A stretch of DNA of 64,000 nt from NCBI RefSeq assembly GCF_042139015.1, contig NZ_JBHIKY010000010.1, positions 1 through 64,000 on the forward strand, given 5' to 3'. Of the stretch, positions 34,390 to 43,591 are shown in pieces. The position numbers and the translations under genes are program-made. Within the stretch, counting starts at the first letter, position 1. The number at the start of each line of letters is the position of its first letter. The stretch is from JBHIKY01 sp042139015. GTDB lineage: Bacteria; Bacillota; Bacilli; Bacillales; Marinococcaceae. The notes below the pieces were generated by a model. The model was not told the origin of the DNA. It saw only the letters and a program-made list of their open reading frames with translations, and did not search any database.

Positions 34390-34680
34390 TTATTTTTTCA
34401 ATTCCGTAGTGATGACAAAAGCAAGCTCTTCATTTCCAAACAAGGATAATACGCCAAAAAGGGTCTCATCAGGAATAGTTTCCGATTCTTTTTTGGATAC
34501 TGTTAATTGAACAGCTTCATGTAACTCATGGTTATCAACTTGGTCCGGATACGCTTTTTTATAAAGCTTAATAGGGTCAAGGTCATGATTTATACACCAT
34601 TGAGCATATACCAGGATCATCATTTTTTCATCCTGCCTGTAGCCTTCAATTATTTTTTCTTCCATTTCTCTGCGGTTCAT
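34390..34680 (-). CDS. Conserved hypothetical protein, 96 aa
   Basis: A small acidic, mostly helical protein. MNRREMEEKIIEGYRQDEKM, then AQWCINHDLDPIKLYKKAYP, and the ending PDETLFGVLSLFGNEELAFV recall a short Bacillales-specific family without known role. AAAGGAGAG precedes the ATG. It diverges from cvfB. Confidence 0.68.
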   Translation of the reverse strand: MNRREMEEKIIEGYRQDEKMMILVYAQWCINHDLDPIKLYKKAYPDQVDNHELHEAVQLTVSKKESETIPDETLFGVLSLFGNEELAFVITTELKK

Positions 34681-34763
34681 TGAAACTCTCCTTTGCGATA
34701 AGATATAACCTCATGCTAACATGATAAACAGAAATAATAGAACTTATAGAAAGCAGGATATCT

Positions 34764-35618
34764 ATGATAGAAGTTGGGTTTATTGAGTCATTAGAGACTG
34801 TGAAAGAGAATAAACAAGGGTACTTGCTGCAAAAACAGAATCAGTTTATCGAACTTCCTCGTCAGGATGTAAAAGGCAGCATTGTTGTTGGAGACCAGAT
34901 ACGTGTGTTTGTATATACCAATAAAGATGGACGGATGACTGCGACTATGAACCTTCCTGAAGCTACACGAAAGAGCTACGGATGGGGAACCGTGGCAGAT
35001 GTGCTCCCGAAATTGGGCGCTTTTTTACACATTGGCTTAAAAAAAGATATGCTCGTTTCTAAAGACGATCTTCCCTACTTTGAAGAAGTCTGGCCAATAC
35101 GGGGCGACAAGTTATTCGTAACTTTGACTATGGATAGAAGTGGACGACTGTTCGCTAAGCCGGCTTCAGAAGATGTTATCTTAAAACAATCTGAAAAAGC
35201 AGCGGCCGATAAATTAGATCAACCGTTCGAAGGATATGTATACAGAACTGGAAAAGCAGGGACGTTCATTTGGACAACAGAGTATTATAGAGCGTTTTTG
35301 CATGAAAGTGAAAGAGAAAAAGAACCACGGCTCGGGGAGAGGGTCTCAGGAAGAATTATTAAAATTAAAGAAGATGGAACCATTAATGTTTCTCTTATGC
35401 CGCGAAAGCTTGAAAGCATGGATGCTGATGCAGAAGAGATTTTGATCCATCTTACAAGACAGGGAGGAGAAATACCATTCAGCGATAAAAGCAGTCCAGA
35501 GCAAATCAAGAATACCTTCCATATAAGTAAAGCTGCTTTCAAGCGTGCGATAGGAAGGTTAATGAAAAAGGATCTAATCGAACAGACTTCAAAAGGAACG
35601 ATTCGATTTAAAAACTAA
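34764..35618 (+). CDS. cvfB: CvfB-family S1-like RNA-binding regulator
   Basis: A 284-residue cytoplasmic protein of the CvfB/YitL family, a conserved virulence-factor and RNA-binding protein in Firmicutes. Three OB/S1-like segments (about 1-60, 65-135 and 140-215) are followed by a winged-helix C-terminus (IKNTFHISKAAFKRAIGRLMKKDLI), as in the Staphylococcus and Streptococcus structures. Typical segments are LPKLGAFLHIGLKKDML and the winged-helix end. The ATG follows AAAGCAGGATAT. Lies upstream of a cold-shock gene, which has its own leader. Confidence 0.9.
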   Translation: MIEVGFIESLETVKENKQGYLLQKQNQFIELPRQDVKGSIVVGDQIRVFVYTNKDGRMTATMNLPEATRKSYGWGTVADVLPKLGAFLHIGLKKDMLVSKDDLPYFEEVWPIRGDKLFVTLTMDRSGRLFAKPASEDVILKQSEKAAADKLDQPFEGYVYRTGKAGTFIWTTEYYRAFLHESEREKEPRLGERVSGRIIKIKEDGTINVSLMPRKLESMDADAEEILIHLTRQGGEIPFSDKSSPEQIKNTFHISKAAFKRAIGRLMKKDLIEQTSKGTIRFKN

Positions 35619-35783
35619 GTACCCTTGCGCGGCAATGAAAAAGATGGTAAAGTTACAGTACTTAATATTGTTCACGCTTCTTTAAGCAGGATAAAGGTTA
35701 TTGACCTGATTCGCCTTACATCAAGTAGAGCAAGTTTAAGAATACAGATTGTATGCAAAAGCATACAAGGAGGAATAGTTAAC
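35619..35783 (+). promoter_or_regulatory. Cold-shock gene leader with ribosome-site-adjacent hairpin
   Basis: A 165-base leader precedes the cold-shock ORF. Its last part forms GTATGC-AAAA-GCATAC (35751-35766), which ends one base before the AAGGAGG ribosome site. Long structured leaders are usual for csp genes and can act as thermosensors. A possible promoter is TTGCGC-17-TAAAGT starting near 35628. The thermosensor role is inferred. Confidence 0.5.
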
Positions 35784-35984
35784 ATGGAACAAGGTACAGT
35801 TAAATGGTTCAACGCAGAAAAAGGATTCGGTTTTATTGAGCGCGAAGGTGCTGACGATGTATTCGTACACTTCTCTGCAATTCAAGGCGAAGGCTTTAAA
35901 TCATTAGATGAAGGTCAAAGTGTTACTTTTGAAGTTGTTGAAGGTCAGCGTGGGCCACAAGCAGCGAACGTAGAAAAGCAGTAA
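35784..35984 (+). CDS. CspA-family cold-shock protein
   Basis: A 66-residue single cold-shock domain that binds single-stranded RNA and DNA. Both RNP motifs are present: GFGFIE (RNP1) and VFVHFSAI (RNP2), with the opening GTVKWFNAEKG and the ending GPQAANVEK. It is highly acidic in the middle. Start fixed by AAGGAGG; the longer open frame upstream is leader. Terminated at 36014-36054, single gene. Confidence 0.95.
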   Translation: MEQGTVKWFNAEKGFGFIEREGADDVFVHFSAIQGEGFKSLDEGQSVTFEVVEGQRGPQAANVEKQ

Positions 35985-36013
35985 TTCATTTAAATAAAAA
36001 TGAAAGCTTATAA

Positions 36014-36054
36014 AGATAAAACCGCCGGTTCTTAACTGGCGGTTTTATCTTTTT
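36014..36054 (+). terminator. Rho-independent terminator of the cold-shock gene
   Basis: AGATAAAACCGCC and GGCGGTTTTATCT arms around GGTTCTTAACT, followed by TTTT. Confidence 0.85.
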
Positions 36055-36241
36055 GTCGAAAGATTTACATGAGTCAGGAGTTTTTCTTTTCCATCATTTG
36101 GTTTATCATTCTATATGGAACTATTTATCAAAAAGTGTATGAAAATGTAAAAAATTATAAAAGAGTGGTGAAATTTTTTGTAACCAATTCTTTTTATTTT
36201 ACGTTACATACGTGAGATATCTAAAGGAAGGTGCGATAAAT

Positions 36242-38140
36242 ATGTGTGGATTTGTAGCCTGTATACATGACCATCCTGTAGAATATGATGGGAAAGATTA
36301 TATAGAAAAAATGAACGTTCAAATTAAACACAGGGGTCCTGATCAGGAAGGCTATTTTACAAGTGATCATGTTCAAATGGGTTTTAGAAGATTAAGTATT
36401 ATAGATTTTGAAAATGGCCAGCAGCCTCTTTCCTATGAAAACGGACGATATTGGATCGTTTTCAATGGCGAAATTTATAATTACATAGAACTTAGAAAAG
36501 AATTAAAAGAAAAGGGCCTTCATTTTGAAACAGAATCAGATACGGAGGTGCTGCTTGCTCTTTATGCTGAAGAAGGAGCCGAAGCTGTTAAACGACTGAG
36601 AGGCATGTTTGCATTTGTGATATGGGACAAAGAAAGGAAACATGCCTTTGCTGCGAGAGACCATTTTGGTATCAAGCCGCTTTTCTATAAAGAAGAAGCT
36701 GGTAAAATCTTTTTTGCCTCGGAGAAGAAATCACTTCTGATGCTTGATATCAGTCAGCCCGTTAATTTACAAGCCCTTCATCATTATATGTCCTTTCAAT
36801 ACGTGCCGGAGCCGTATTCAATGACCATGGGAATTCAAAAAATAGAACCAGGTAATTGTGTATATAAGAACATCGGGGACCAATCATTCTCTGAATCGTA
36901 TTTCAGACCTGTATTTCAGCCTTCTGAAAGTAATGAAAAGAGCTGGATTCATCAAATTAAAGAAGTCATGTCGGATTCAGTGGAGAAACATTTGCGCAGC
37001 GATGCCTCTGTTGGAGCTTTTCTCTCAGGTGGCATTGACTCTACAATTATTGCAGCACTCGCAAAAGAGGTTAAACCAGATTTAGAAACCTTTTCTGTCG
37101 GCTTTCAGCATGAAGGCTATAGTGAATTAGATATAGCTGAAGAAACAGCGGACAAGCTTGATATCAAAAATTACAGTAAAATAATCTCTGCCGGTGATTA
37201 CGCTGAGGCACTGCCTAAAATTATGTGGCATATGGATGACCCGCTTGCTGACCCGGCCTGTGTGCCCCTTTATTTTGTAGCAGAGGAGGCAAGGAAACGT
37301 GTAAAAGTGGTATTGTCCGGCGAAGGTGCTGACGAATTATTCGGCGGCTACAATATTTACCGGGAGCCACAAAGTTTGTCCATGTTTCAATATATGCCGC
37401 TGGCTCTAAAACAGCTGTTAAATCGCATATCCCGTATAATTCCTGATGGGATAAAAGGTAAAAGCTTTATTGAAAGAGGTACCACTTCCCTTGAAGAACG
37501 CTATATCGGTAATGCTAACATTTTTTCTGAAAAGGAAAAGAAGCTGGTACTAACGAACTATCTGGCAAATTATCCGAATGACCTCATCACAAAGCACCTG
37601 TTTGCCGACACCAAAGAACAGCATTCGGTGAATAGAATGCAGCATCTTGATATATGTTCGTGGCTGCGGGGTGATATCTTAGTAAAGGCTGATCGGATGA
37701 CTATGGCTCACTCCCTTGAATTAAGGGTCCCATTTCTTGATAAGGAAGTTTTTCAAGCTGCCTCTCAAATAGATCCTGCTCTGAAGACAGCTCAGGGAAC
37801 GACAAAGTATATTCTGCGAAAAGCATTTCAGGGAATAGTCCCTGATCACGTGTATATGCGAAAAAAACTCGGTTTTCCCGTACCATTGAGACACTGGCTG
37901 AAAAATGAATTATACGACTGGGCAATCCATTTAATTAAAACAAGCCAGACCGATCAATATGTAAATAAATCCTATGCAGCAATACTCCTCGATGATCATT
38001 GTTTAAATAAAGGAGATAACAGCCGCAAGCTTTGGACGATCCTCTCCTTTATGGTGTGGCACCAGGTGTATATCGAAAATGTATACGATTCAGAACAATG
38101 GATAAAGGAACAACCGCTGAAAGCACATCTAATAGGATAA
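36242..38140 (+). CDS. asnB: Glutamine-hydrolysing asparagine synthase
   Basis: A 632-residue cytoplasmic enzyme making asparagine from aspartate, glutamine and ATP. The N-terminal glutaminase begins at Cys2 (MCGFVA), so the ATG at 36242 is certain although the frame is open further upstream. IKHRGPDQEGYF and FNGEIYNY belong to the glutaminase site. The synthetase domain has the PP-loop AFLSGGIDSTIIAAL and LSGEGADELFGGY. Length equals B. subtilis AsnB. AAGGTG is the ribosome site. The following MFS gene starts 22 bases later, perhaps co-transcribed. No T-box leader is seen. Confidence 0.95.
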   Translation: MCGFVACIHDHPVEYDGKDYIEKMNVQIKHRGPDQEGYFTSDHVQMGFRRLSIIDFENGQQPLSYENGRYWIVFNGEIYNYIELRKELKEKGLHFETESDTEVLLALYAEEGAEAVKRLRGMFAFVIWDKERKHAFAARDHFGIKPLFYKEEAGKIFFASEKKSLLMLDISQPVNLQALHHYMSFQYVPEPYSMTMGIQKIEPGNCVYKNIGDQSFSESYFRPVFQPSESNEKSWIHQIKEVMSDSVEKHLRSDASVGAFLSGGIDSTIIAALAKEVKPDLETFSVGFQHEGYSELDIAEETADKLDIKNYSKIISAGDYAEALPKIMWHMDDPLADPACVPLYFVAEEARKRVKVVLSGEGADELFGGYNIYREPQSLSMFQYMPLALKQLLNRISRIIPDGIKGKSFIERGTTSLEERYIGNANIFSEKEKKLVLTNYLANYPNDLITKHLFADTKEQHSVNRMQHLDICSWLRGDILVKADRMTMAHSLELRVPFLDKEVFQAASQIDPALKTAQGTTKYILRKAFQGIVPDHVYMRKKLGFPVPLRHWLKNELYDWAIHLIKTSQTDQYVNKSYAAILLDDHCLNKGDNSRKLWTILSFMVWHQVYIENVYDSEQWIKEQPLKAHLIG

Positions 38141-38162
38141 AACCGGAAGTAGAGAGGTTTCT

Positions 38163-39386
38163 ATGGGTCATATTCCTGTTTATCATCAAAAAACATTACA
38201 GCCTAATTATAAAATATTATTTTTTCTTGCAACGGCTATGGTGGGAACTATGACTACATGGTTTTCGATGACAGCCGTCCTCCCTGAATTAACCGAAGAG
38301 TGGGGATTAAGCAGTGCCCAGGGCAGCTATATCACGATCATGGTGCAGGCGGGTTTTGTCACGGGTTCGCTGCTCTCTGCTTTTTTTAATCTTCCGGACC
38401 GGATTATACCGCCAGTTCTGTTTTTTTGGTCTGCTGTCGTTGCTGGATTAAGCACACTCCTCACTGCCATGGCAGTAGATAATCTCACCGCTGCCATGCT
38501 GATGAGGTTTATTACAGGAATGGCATTGGCCGGTGTTTACGGTCCAGGATTAAAACTCACATCCACCTGGTTTAAGTTGAAAAGAGGGATGGCATTAGGT
38601 TTTGTTGTAGGATCATTAACGTTAGGTTCTTCAGCACCACACCTGTTCAGGGGCATTGGAATGCCTTCATGGGAGCTTGTTTTAATGGTTTCAGGGAGTG
38701 CTTCTATATTAGCAGGAGTGCTTGTGTATGCTGCAGTTCCAGTTGGTCCATTTATGACACCGTCCGCCCCCTTTGACCCAAAATCAATTCCAAAAGCATT
38801 TAAAAACAGAGCAGTGAGACTTGCAAACTTTGGTTATTTTGGTCACATGTGGGAACTGTATGCGATGTGGACCTGGTTTGGCCTATTTGTTACCGAGAGC
38901 ATTATAGCAGCGGGTTCTGCAGAGAATGCTGCTGCAAAATCTTCCATTATTACTTTTCTGGTAGTTGGTTCTGGATTCATTGGGGCATGGGCAGGAGGGG
39001 TATTGGCTGATAAGTTTGGAAGAGAAAAAATTACGCTGTGGTCGCTTGGTATCTCTGGTTCCATGACAATTCTGATAGGCTTTTCGTTTGGAGGAGCAAT
39101 TTGGTTGTCCGCCATTATTGGCATTATTTGGGGTATGGCAATTATTGCTGATTCTGCACAGTTTTCTGCGCTGGTGACAGAGCACGCTGATCAAAGATAT
39201 GTCGGAACAGCATTAACGTTTCAGTTAGCAGTAGGCTTTGCTCTCACCATACTGGTAATTTTACTAGTGCCAATATTTGAGACATTGGTCGGCTGGAAAT
39301 ATGTTTTTCTTCTGCTTCTTCCCGGTCCCGCTGCTGGCTTTATATCCATGTTGAAACTATACGCCCTCACGACTAAACATTCGTAA
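38163..39386 (+). CDS. MFS transporter
   Basis: A 407-residue, twelve-span major facilitator permease. The segments FSMTAVLPELTEEWGLSSAQ and GMALAGVYGPGLKLTSTWF, and the A-like motif GVLADKFGREK between helices 8 and 9, fit the anion/cyanate-type (CynX/NarK-like) branch, but the substrate cannot be named. It is 22 bases downstream of asnB, with GAGAGG before the ATG. No terminator is seen between it and the following flippase gene. Confidence 0.85.
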   Translation: MGHIPVYHQKTLQPNYKILFFLATAMVGTMTTWFSMTAVLPELTEEWGLSSAQGSYITIMVQAGFVTGSLLSAFFNLPDRIIPPVLFFWSAVVAGLSTLLTAMAVDNLTAAMLMRFITGMALAGVYGPGLKLTSTWFKLKRGMALGFVVGSLTLGSSAPHLFRGIGMPSWELVLMVSGSASILAGVLVYAAVPVGPFMTPSAPFDPKSIPKAFKNRAVRLANFGYFGHMWELYAMWTWFGLFVTESIIAAGSAENAAAKSSIITFLVVGSGFIGAWAGGVLADKFGREKITLWSLGISGSMTILIGFSFGGAIWLSAIIGIIWGMAIIADSAQFSALVTEHADQRYVGTALTFQLAVGFALTILVILLVPIFETLVGWKYVFLLLLPGPAAGFISMLKLYALTTKHS

Positions 39387-39454
39387 TGGTTGTTCAAAAA
39401 TACAGCCTGGACTCATATACATAAAGGAAAGATGTATAGAGAAGGGGCGGGTGC

Positions 39455-40813
39455 ATGAATACATTTATGAAAGGAACCGTCTTATTAATTATGGCGGCTT
39501 TTCTTGGTGAATGTCTTGAGTTTTTAATTAACATGGTACTTGCCCGGGAGTTAGGCGAAAAAGGGCTCGGCTTGTATATGGCCATTCTTCCGACCATCGT
39601 TTTTCTTGTTGTTATCGCGAGTATGGAGCTGCCAATTTCTATTTCTAAAGCTGTTGCTGAACAAAATGAGGTGTACCACCGTAGTTTTTTGCAGCATACA
39701 CTTCATTTCACGGCTGCATTTACTGTATTTTTTCTATTTATTGCTGTGATCATTTATCCAATCATACCTGTTTTTAATGCGTATCATCGTTCTTTACCGT
39801 GGCTGCTTTTAATGCTCATTCCTGTAATTTCATTTTCATCGGTGGCACGAGGCTATTTTATGGGAATCCAGCGTATGGCAAAGATTGCTATTGCGAATTT
39901 TTTAAGAAGAGCAGTGCAGCTGCTTTTGTTACTGGCTGTGTTCCAATTGTTTCATTTTGAACAGGAGCTGGCGATTCTTATCGCTTTATTAACCCTTATC
40001 GCCACTGAAGTTATAGTTTTTTTGTATATTTTTACTGCTTTTCTAAGACAACTTCATAAATTACACCATACAAAAGATAGTCCGTCTCTCCCTAAACAAT
40101 CTGTTCTTAACACTCTGCTGAAGGTATCACTCCCTACGACAGGACTGCGAATTTTTCATGCTGCTTCATTTGCCATTAAGCCTTTTTTAATTCAAGCCGC
40201 TTTAATAAAAGGTGGAATGGTGGAAGAAATGGCGATGGTTCAATATGGGAAACTGGCGGGAATCGCTTTTACGATTGGTTTTTTTCCAGCATTTATCGCT
40301 CATTCTCTGCTCATTATTCTGATTCCTACAGTTTCTGAAACCTATGCCAATAAAGAAATAAAAAAAGTAAAACAACTCTTGTTTAAAATTATGATGTTTA
40401 CTTTACTCTATGCCATCCCTGCGGGGGCCATATTTTATTTTTATTCTCATGAATTAACAGCGCTGTTTTTTGAAGCCGATACAGCAGCTATATATTTAGA
40501 ATTGCTTGTTCCTTATTTCTTTTTTCACTTTTTTGTCATACCGATGCAAGCATTTCTTATTGGGCTCGGCCTTGTAAAAGATGCTTTTTTACACTCCATT
40601 TGGTCTACAGCAGTATCATTTATATTAATGTATTTCCTTGGTTCTATGCCTCAGCTGCAAATGTCCGGAATTATTATTGGAATGAATACTGGTATTGTAC
40701 TGCTTACACTCATGCACTTCCTCACGATTCGTTATCAGCTGTCACAGCCGGTGTTTTCACGAATCACAAGTTCTCCAAAAAGCGGGGGCTGTAGCAAAAG
40801 CCCCTTGTTATAG
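39455..40813 (+). CDS. MOP-superfamily lipid/polysaccharide flippase, SpoVB/YkvU type
   Basis: A 452-residue protein with about 12-14 spans of the SpoVB/YkvU group, which moves lipid-linked precursors across the membrane, in B. subtilis during sporulation. Early signature: FLINMVLARELGEKGLGLYM; later MELPISISKAVAEQ and VARGYFMGIQRMAKIAIANFLRR. The last nine or ten residues (SGGCSKSPLL) and the stop codon lie inside a 221-bp dispersed repeat (40785-41005), so the native C-terminus was probably replaced when the repeat arrived. The ATG is preceded by GGGGCGGG. Confidence 0.85.
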   Translation: MNTFMKGTVLLIMAAFLGECLEFLINMVLARELGEKGLGLYMAILPTIVFLVVIASMELPISISKAVAEQNEVYHRSFLQHTLHFTAAFTVFFLFIAVIIYPIIPVFNAYHRSLPWLLLMLIPVISFSSVARGYFMGIQRMAKIAIANFLRRAVQLLLLLAVFQLFHFEQELAILIALLTLIATEVIVFLYIFTAFLRQLHKLHHTKDSPSLPKQSVLNTLLKVSLPTTGLRIFHAASFAIKPFLIQAALIKGGMVEEMAMVQYGKLAGIAFTIGFFPAFIAHSLLIILIPTVSETYANKEIKKVKQLLFKIMMFTLLYAIPAGAIFYFYSHELTALFFEADTAAIYLELLVPYFFFHFFVIPMQAFLIGLGLVKDAFLHSIWSTAVSFILMYFLGSMPQLQMSGIIIGMNTGIVLLTLMHFLTIRYQLSQPVFSRITSSPKSGGCSKSPLL

Positions 40814-41005
40814 AAAAAGTAGTATCCTAAATAGAAGATAGCAGGGGACAAGTCCGAAGACTCCAGTGGGAAGAGCAGCGGCTGAAGATCCGCCGGGCGC
40901 GGGTTTCGCCCGGTTAGCTGAAGCGCTGCCCACGGAAAGCGAAGGACTTGTCCACTGCTTTTTTTACCATACAAAAGGGGCGAGTATCATTTATGATACA
41001 GCTCC
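40785..41005. repeat. 221-bp structured repeat with terminal inverted repeats, copy 1
   Basis: Begins GGGGCTGTA and ends TACAGCTCC (one mismatch to a perfect inverted terminus). Inside are nested complementary arms: GCAGGGGACAAGTCC with GGACTTGTCCACTGC, and CCGGGCG with CGCCCGG. By eye it differs from copy 2 (62591-62811) at only three positions. It contains the Bacillaceae-repeat core GGAAAGCGAAG. It lies between the convergent flippase and sodC genes and supplies the flippase stop codon. The 60-80 codon frames inside are by-products. Confidence 0.85.
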
Positions 41006-41018
41006 TTTCCATATATTT

Positions 41019-41618
41019 TTATTCAATGACACCACACGCAAGACGGTCCCCTGCATCTCCAGACGGCTGAGATTCATAATCATCAGGCATTTCATGGATT
41101 ACCAAAGAAGTCCCCTCGTTCTCAAGCAATGAATGCTGCTCTCCGGCTGCTAAAGTTACATTCTCGGCTGTTAGATCCTCCTTCACTTCTCCGTTTTCAT
41201 TAGTCGTAATATTAGGCAGATCCCCCGCATGTGGTCCATCTTCTGTATCTTTACCGTGATCACTATCCTCAGGGTTAAAGTGATCTTCAGCCGATTCAAA
41301 ATCCGGAGGTTCGCATGCCCCGGTTTCGTGAATATGAAAGCCGTGTTCACTGTTTTCAGGCATACCGGAAGCTTCCAGTTGAATGCTTACACCATCGCTT
41401 CCTTCTTCAAGCTCTGCAGTTCCTACTTCGTTCTCCTCTTGATCCCGCAGAGTAACGCTGGCAGTCTTTGAATTCTCATCTGCTGATTCATCTTCGTTCG
41501 CCTGTTCGTCAGTTCCTTCCTCATCTGAAGCAGGAGCTTCTGTTTCCTCTTCAGCTCCGCAAGCAAAAAGTCCTGTCATCAAAATGCACATCCCTGTAAC
41601 TTTAAAAGCTCTCATCAT
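41019..41618 (-). CDS. sodC: Cu/Zn superoxide dismutase-like lipoprotein
   Basis: A 199-residue exported lipoprotein of the SodC family (B. subtilis YojM type). The lipobox LFAC is followed by an acidic spacer of about 45 residues. The domain has HGFHIHETGAC (metal His and the disulfide Cys), DHFNPEDSDHG, DGPHAGDLPNI and GDAGDRLACGVIE with the second Cys. Copper and zinc His ligands appear largely present, but the copper-side His in the C-terminal strand (SLVIHE) should be checked. The start at 41618 has GGAGGG seven bases upstream; the upstream ATG at 41633 overlaps that site. Confidence 0.88.
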   Translation of the reverse strand: MMRAFKVTGMCILMTGLFACGAEEETEAPASDEEGTDEQANEDESADENSKTASVTLRDQEENEVGTAELEEGSDGVSIQLEASGMPENSEHGFHIHETGACEPPDFESAEDHFNPEDSDHGKDTEDGPHAGDLPNITTNENGEVKEDLTAENVTLAAGEQHSLLENEGTSLVIHEMPDDYESQPSGDAGDRLACGVIE

Positions 41619-41806
41619 CCAGAATCCCTCCAATGTTTTTCTATTACTCCATTTTCCAGTGCACCTTTCTGAAAAACATTCATGAATTAATTTGAGTAGA
41701 TAGAGGGATGCTTTCTCTTCAAATACGATAAATCAAAGGAGTATTTTCATCGAACTTATTTATTGAGATGATTAAAATTTTAAATATTCGTTTAGGTGTA
41801 CTTCCC

Positions 41807-42733
41807 TTAAGGTAAGGAAACATTTGATTCCAATATTGTTAAAACACCGTCATCAGCATTTAAATTGATTTCAGCACCAATTGGAACAGCTGCCTTAAAA
41901 AGCCCATGACCGGAAGCGAGTCCAGTAATAAGCGGCTTACCTATAGGGGCAAGAAAATCTTCTACCACTTCATTGTATGAGACACCATAAGATACCGGAC
42001 AACCTGTACATTCACCCATTACGATACCTAGACAATCGTCAAATTTCCCAGCCATTTCAAGCTGTTTTAAATATCGATAAACGGTATTGGAAGGTTCATT
42101 TGTTTCTTCTAAAAAGATAATTTTTCCACTCGTACTGACTTCATATTCTGTTCCAAGCAATCCTGCAAATGAAGTTAAATTACCTCCAACAAGAGGGCCT
42201 GTCACGTTGCCTTCTACCAGGGAGACCAAAGGGAGGCCGGGCGGGTTATCAATTGTCCGGGGGGCCTGCGTAGTAGAGACAGCGGTATAAAATTGATTGA
42301 AATTGTACGCCGGAGTACTAACTCTGAAATCAATCAGCATCAGACTGTGAAAAGTGATTAAATTACTAAACTCATATAGAGCATTTATTAACACGGTAAT
42401 GTCACTGTAGCCGGTTACGATTTTCGGGTTATTTTGAATGACTTCAAAATCTAAATAAGGAAGTATTCCTGCCACGCCAACTCCTCCACGGGACGGAAGG
42501 ATCATTTTAACTTCTTCATTACGTATCATTCCCATAAAATCTTCTGCCCGCTCCTCATTAGATCCGGCCAAAAATCCATTTTGAGAAAATGTGTGTTCTC
42601 CTAATACTACATTAAATCCCATACTTTCCAGCGTAATAATACGCTCTTTCGCCGTTCTTTCATCAATAGGGCTGCCAAGTGTAACGATCCCGATTGTATC
42701 ACCGGCCTGCAGAAGTGGTGGTTGGATTGCCAT
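41807..42733 (-). CDS. LD-carboxypeptidase (S66, LdcA/MccF family)
   Basis: A 308-residue serine peptidase that removes terminal D-amino acids from muropeptides or cleaves microcin-C-like conjugates. The nucleophile is Ser110 in VTGYSDITVL; the acid is in IIFLEETNEP and the His in the ending GLASGHG. N-terminal AGDTIGIVTLGSP is typical. No signal peptide is visible, so it is cytoplasmic, as for recycling LD-carboxypeptidases and MccF. Single gene. Confidence 0.87.
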   Translation of the reverse strand: MAIQPPLLQAGDTIGIVTLGSPIDERTAKERIITLESMGFNVVLGEHTFSQNGFLAGSNEERAEDFMGMIRNEEVKMILPSRGGVGVAGILPYLDFEVIQNNPKIVTGYSDITVLINALYEFSNLITFHSLMLIDFRVSTPAYNFNQFYTAVSTTQAPRTIDNPPGLPLVSLVEGNVTGPLVGGNLTSFAGLLGTEYEVSTSGKIIFLEETNEPSNTVYRYLKQLEMAGKFDDCLGIVMGECTGCPVSYGVSYNEVVEDFLAPIGKPLITGLASGHGLFKAAVPIGAEINLNADDGVLTILESNVSLP

Positions 42734-42877
42734 GACAATTACCTGCCTTTCTAAATCCGTTTACTTAATATATATGGATCAAATAAACTCGTCATCACCG
42801 AGCTGTATTTGCTTTCATCAATTCCCCGTACTAGCGACATGAGAGCTCGTTTGCTAATATGAATATGAGGTGATATC

Positions 42878-43591
42878 TTGGATGTTTTCATTTTTTTACT
42901 GTTCGCTGCCGCTGCGATTGGAGCTGTCACCTATATTCCTGTCGTAGGTGCATATTTTTCTATGTTCAATACACTTATTCATGAAAGTGGTCATGCTCTG
43001 GCCGCTGCTATCAGCGGCGGGAGAGTGACTTCTATATCATTGTTTCAAAGTACAGAAGGTGCTGCTGCTGCGCATCATCATCGTTTTGGGATGATACTCA
43101 CAGCTTTATCTGGATATCCATTTGCCTCAATTTTTGCTGTATGTTTTCTTTTTTTATGTGCCAACCAGTGGTTTATAAGTGCAGCAATAATGTTGTTAAT
43201 TGTTTTAAGCTATAATTTATTATTCTGGGTTCGGAATATTTATGGAATTTTCTGGATTGTTTCTGTTCTTTTTTTAGGATACTTCATTTGGTACTTTAAC
43301 TTTCTGCCATTTTTGAATTATTTGTTAACTGGAATTGCATTTGTTTTAGTAACACAGTCGTTTCTCAGCTGCTGGCATATATTTCTGCTCAGTGTTCGCA
43401 GGCCGAAACAGGCAGGGGATGCTTCTATATTAGCTAAATTAACCTATATACCAGCTGCAGTTTGGGGGCTCTTATTTTTACTTCAGGGGAGCATTTTGTT
43501 TTTAACAGGGTGCGCATTATGGATCGATATTGATTTTTATAATTATTTGAGTTTAGATCTTTTAAACACCTTGGAAAGGAGAGTAAAATGA
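42878..43591 (+). CDS. M50B-like membrane metalloprotein
   Basis: A 237-residue polytopic membrane protein of the peptidase M50B-like type. The zinc motif lies near the end of the first hydrophobic region (NTLIHESGHALAAAISGG), followed by a His cluster (AAAHHHRFGM) and about five more spans. The third ligand is not obvious, so catalytic activity is uncertain; many relatives have no known substrate. TTG start after GAGGTGATATC. Its stop overlaps the ATG of the next gene (ATGA), so the two are translationally coupled. Confidence 0.78.
   Translation: MDVFIFLLFAAAAIGAVTYIPVVGAYFSMFNTLIHESGHALAAAISGGRVTSISLFQSTEGAAAAHHHRFGMILTALSGYPFASIFAVCFLFLCANQWFISAAIMLLIVLSYNLLFWVRNIYGIFWIVSVLFLGYFIWYFNFLPFLNYLLTGIAFVLVTQSFLSCWHIFLLSVRRPKQAGDASILAKLTYIPAAVWGLLFLLQGSILFLTGCALWIDIDFYNYLSLDLLNTLERRVK

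Noticed and set aside
36055..36241. T-box leader before asnB
   Set aside because: The leader is short and has no T-box sequence or terminator/antiterminator pair.
40735..40974. 79-codon and 66-codon minus-strand frames that encode almost the same peptide at 40735 and 62580
   Set aside because: They lie inside the 221-bp structured repeat, have no ribosome site and are open only because of the palindromic GC-rich sequence. I treat them as repeat by-products.
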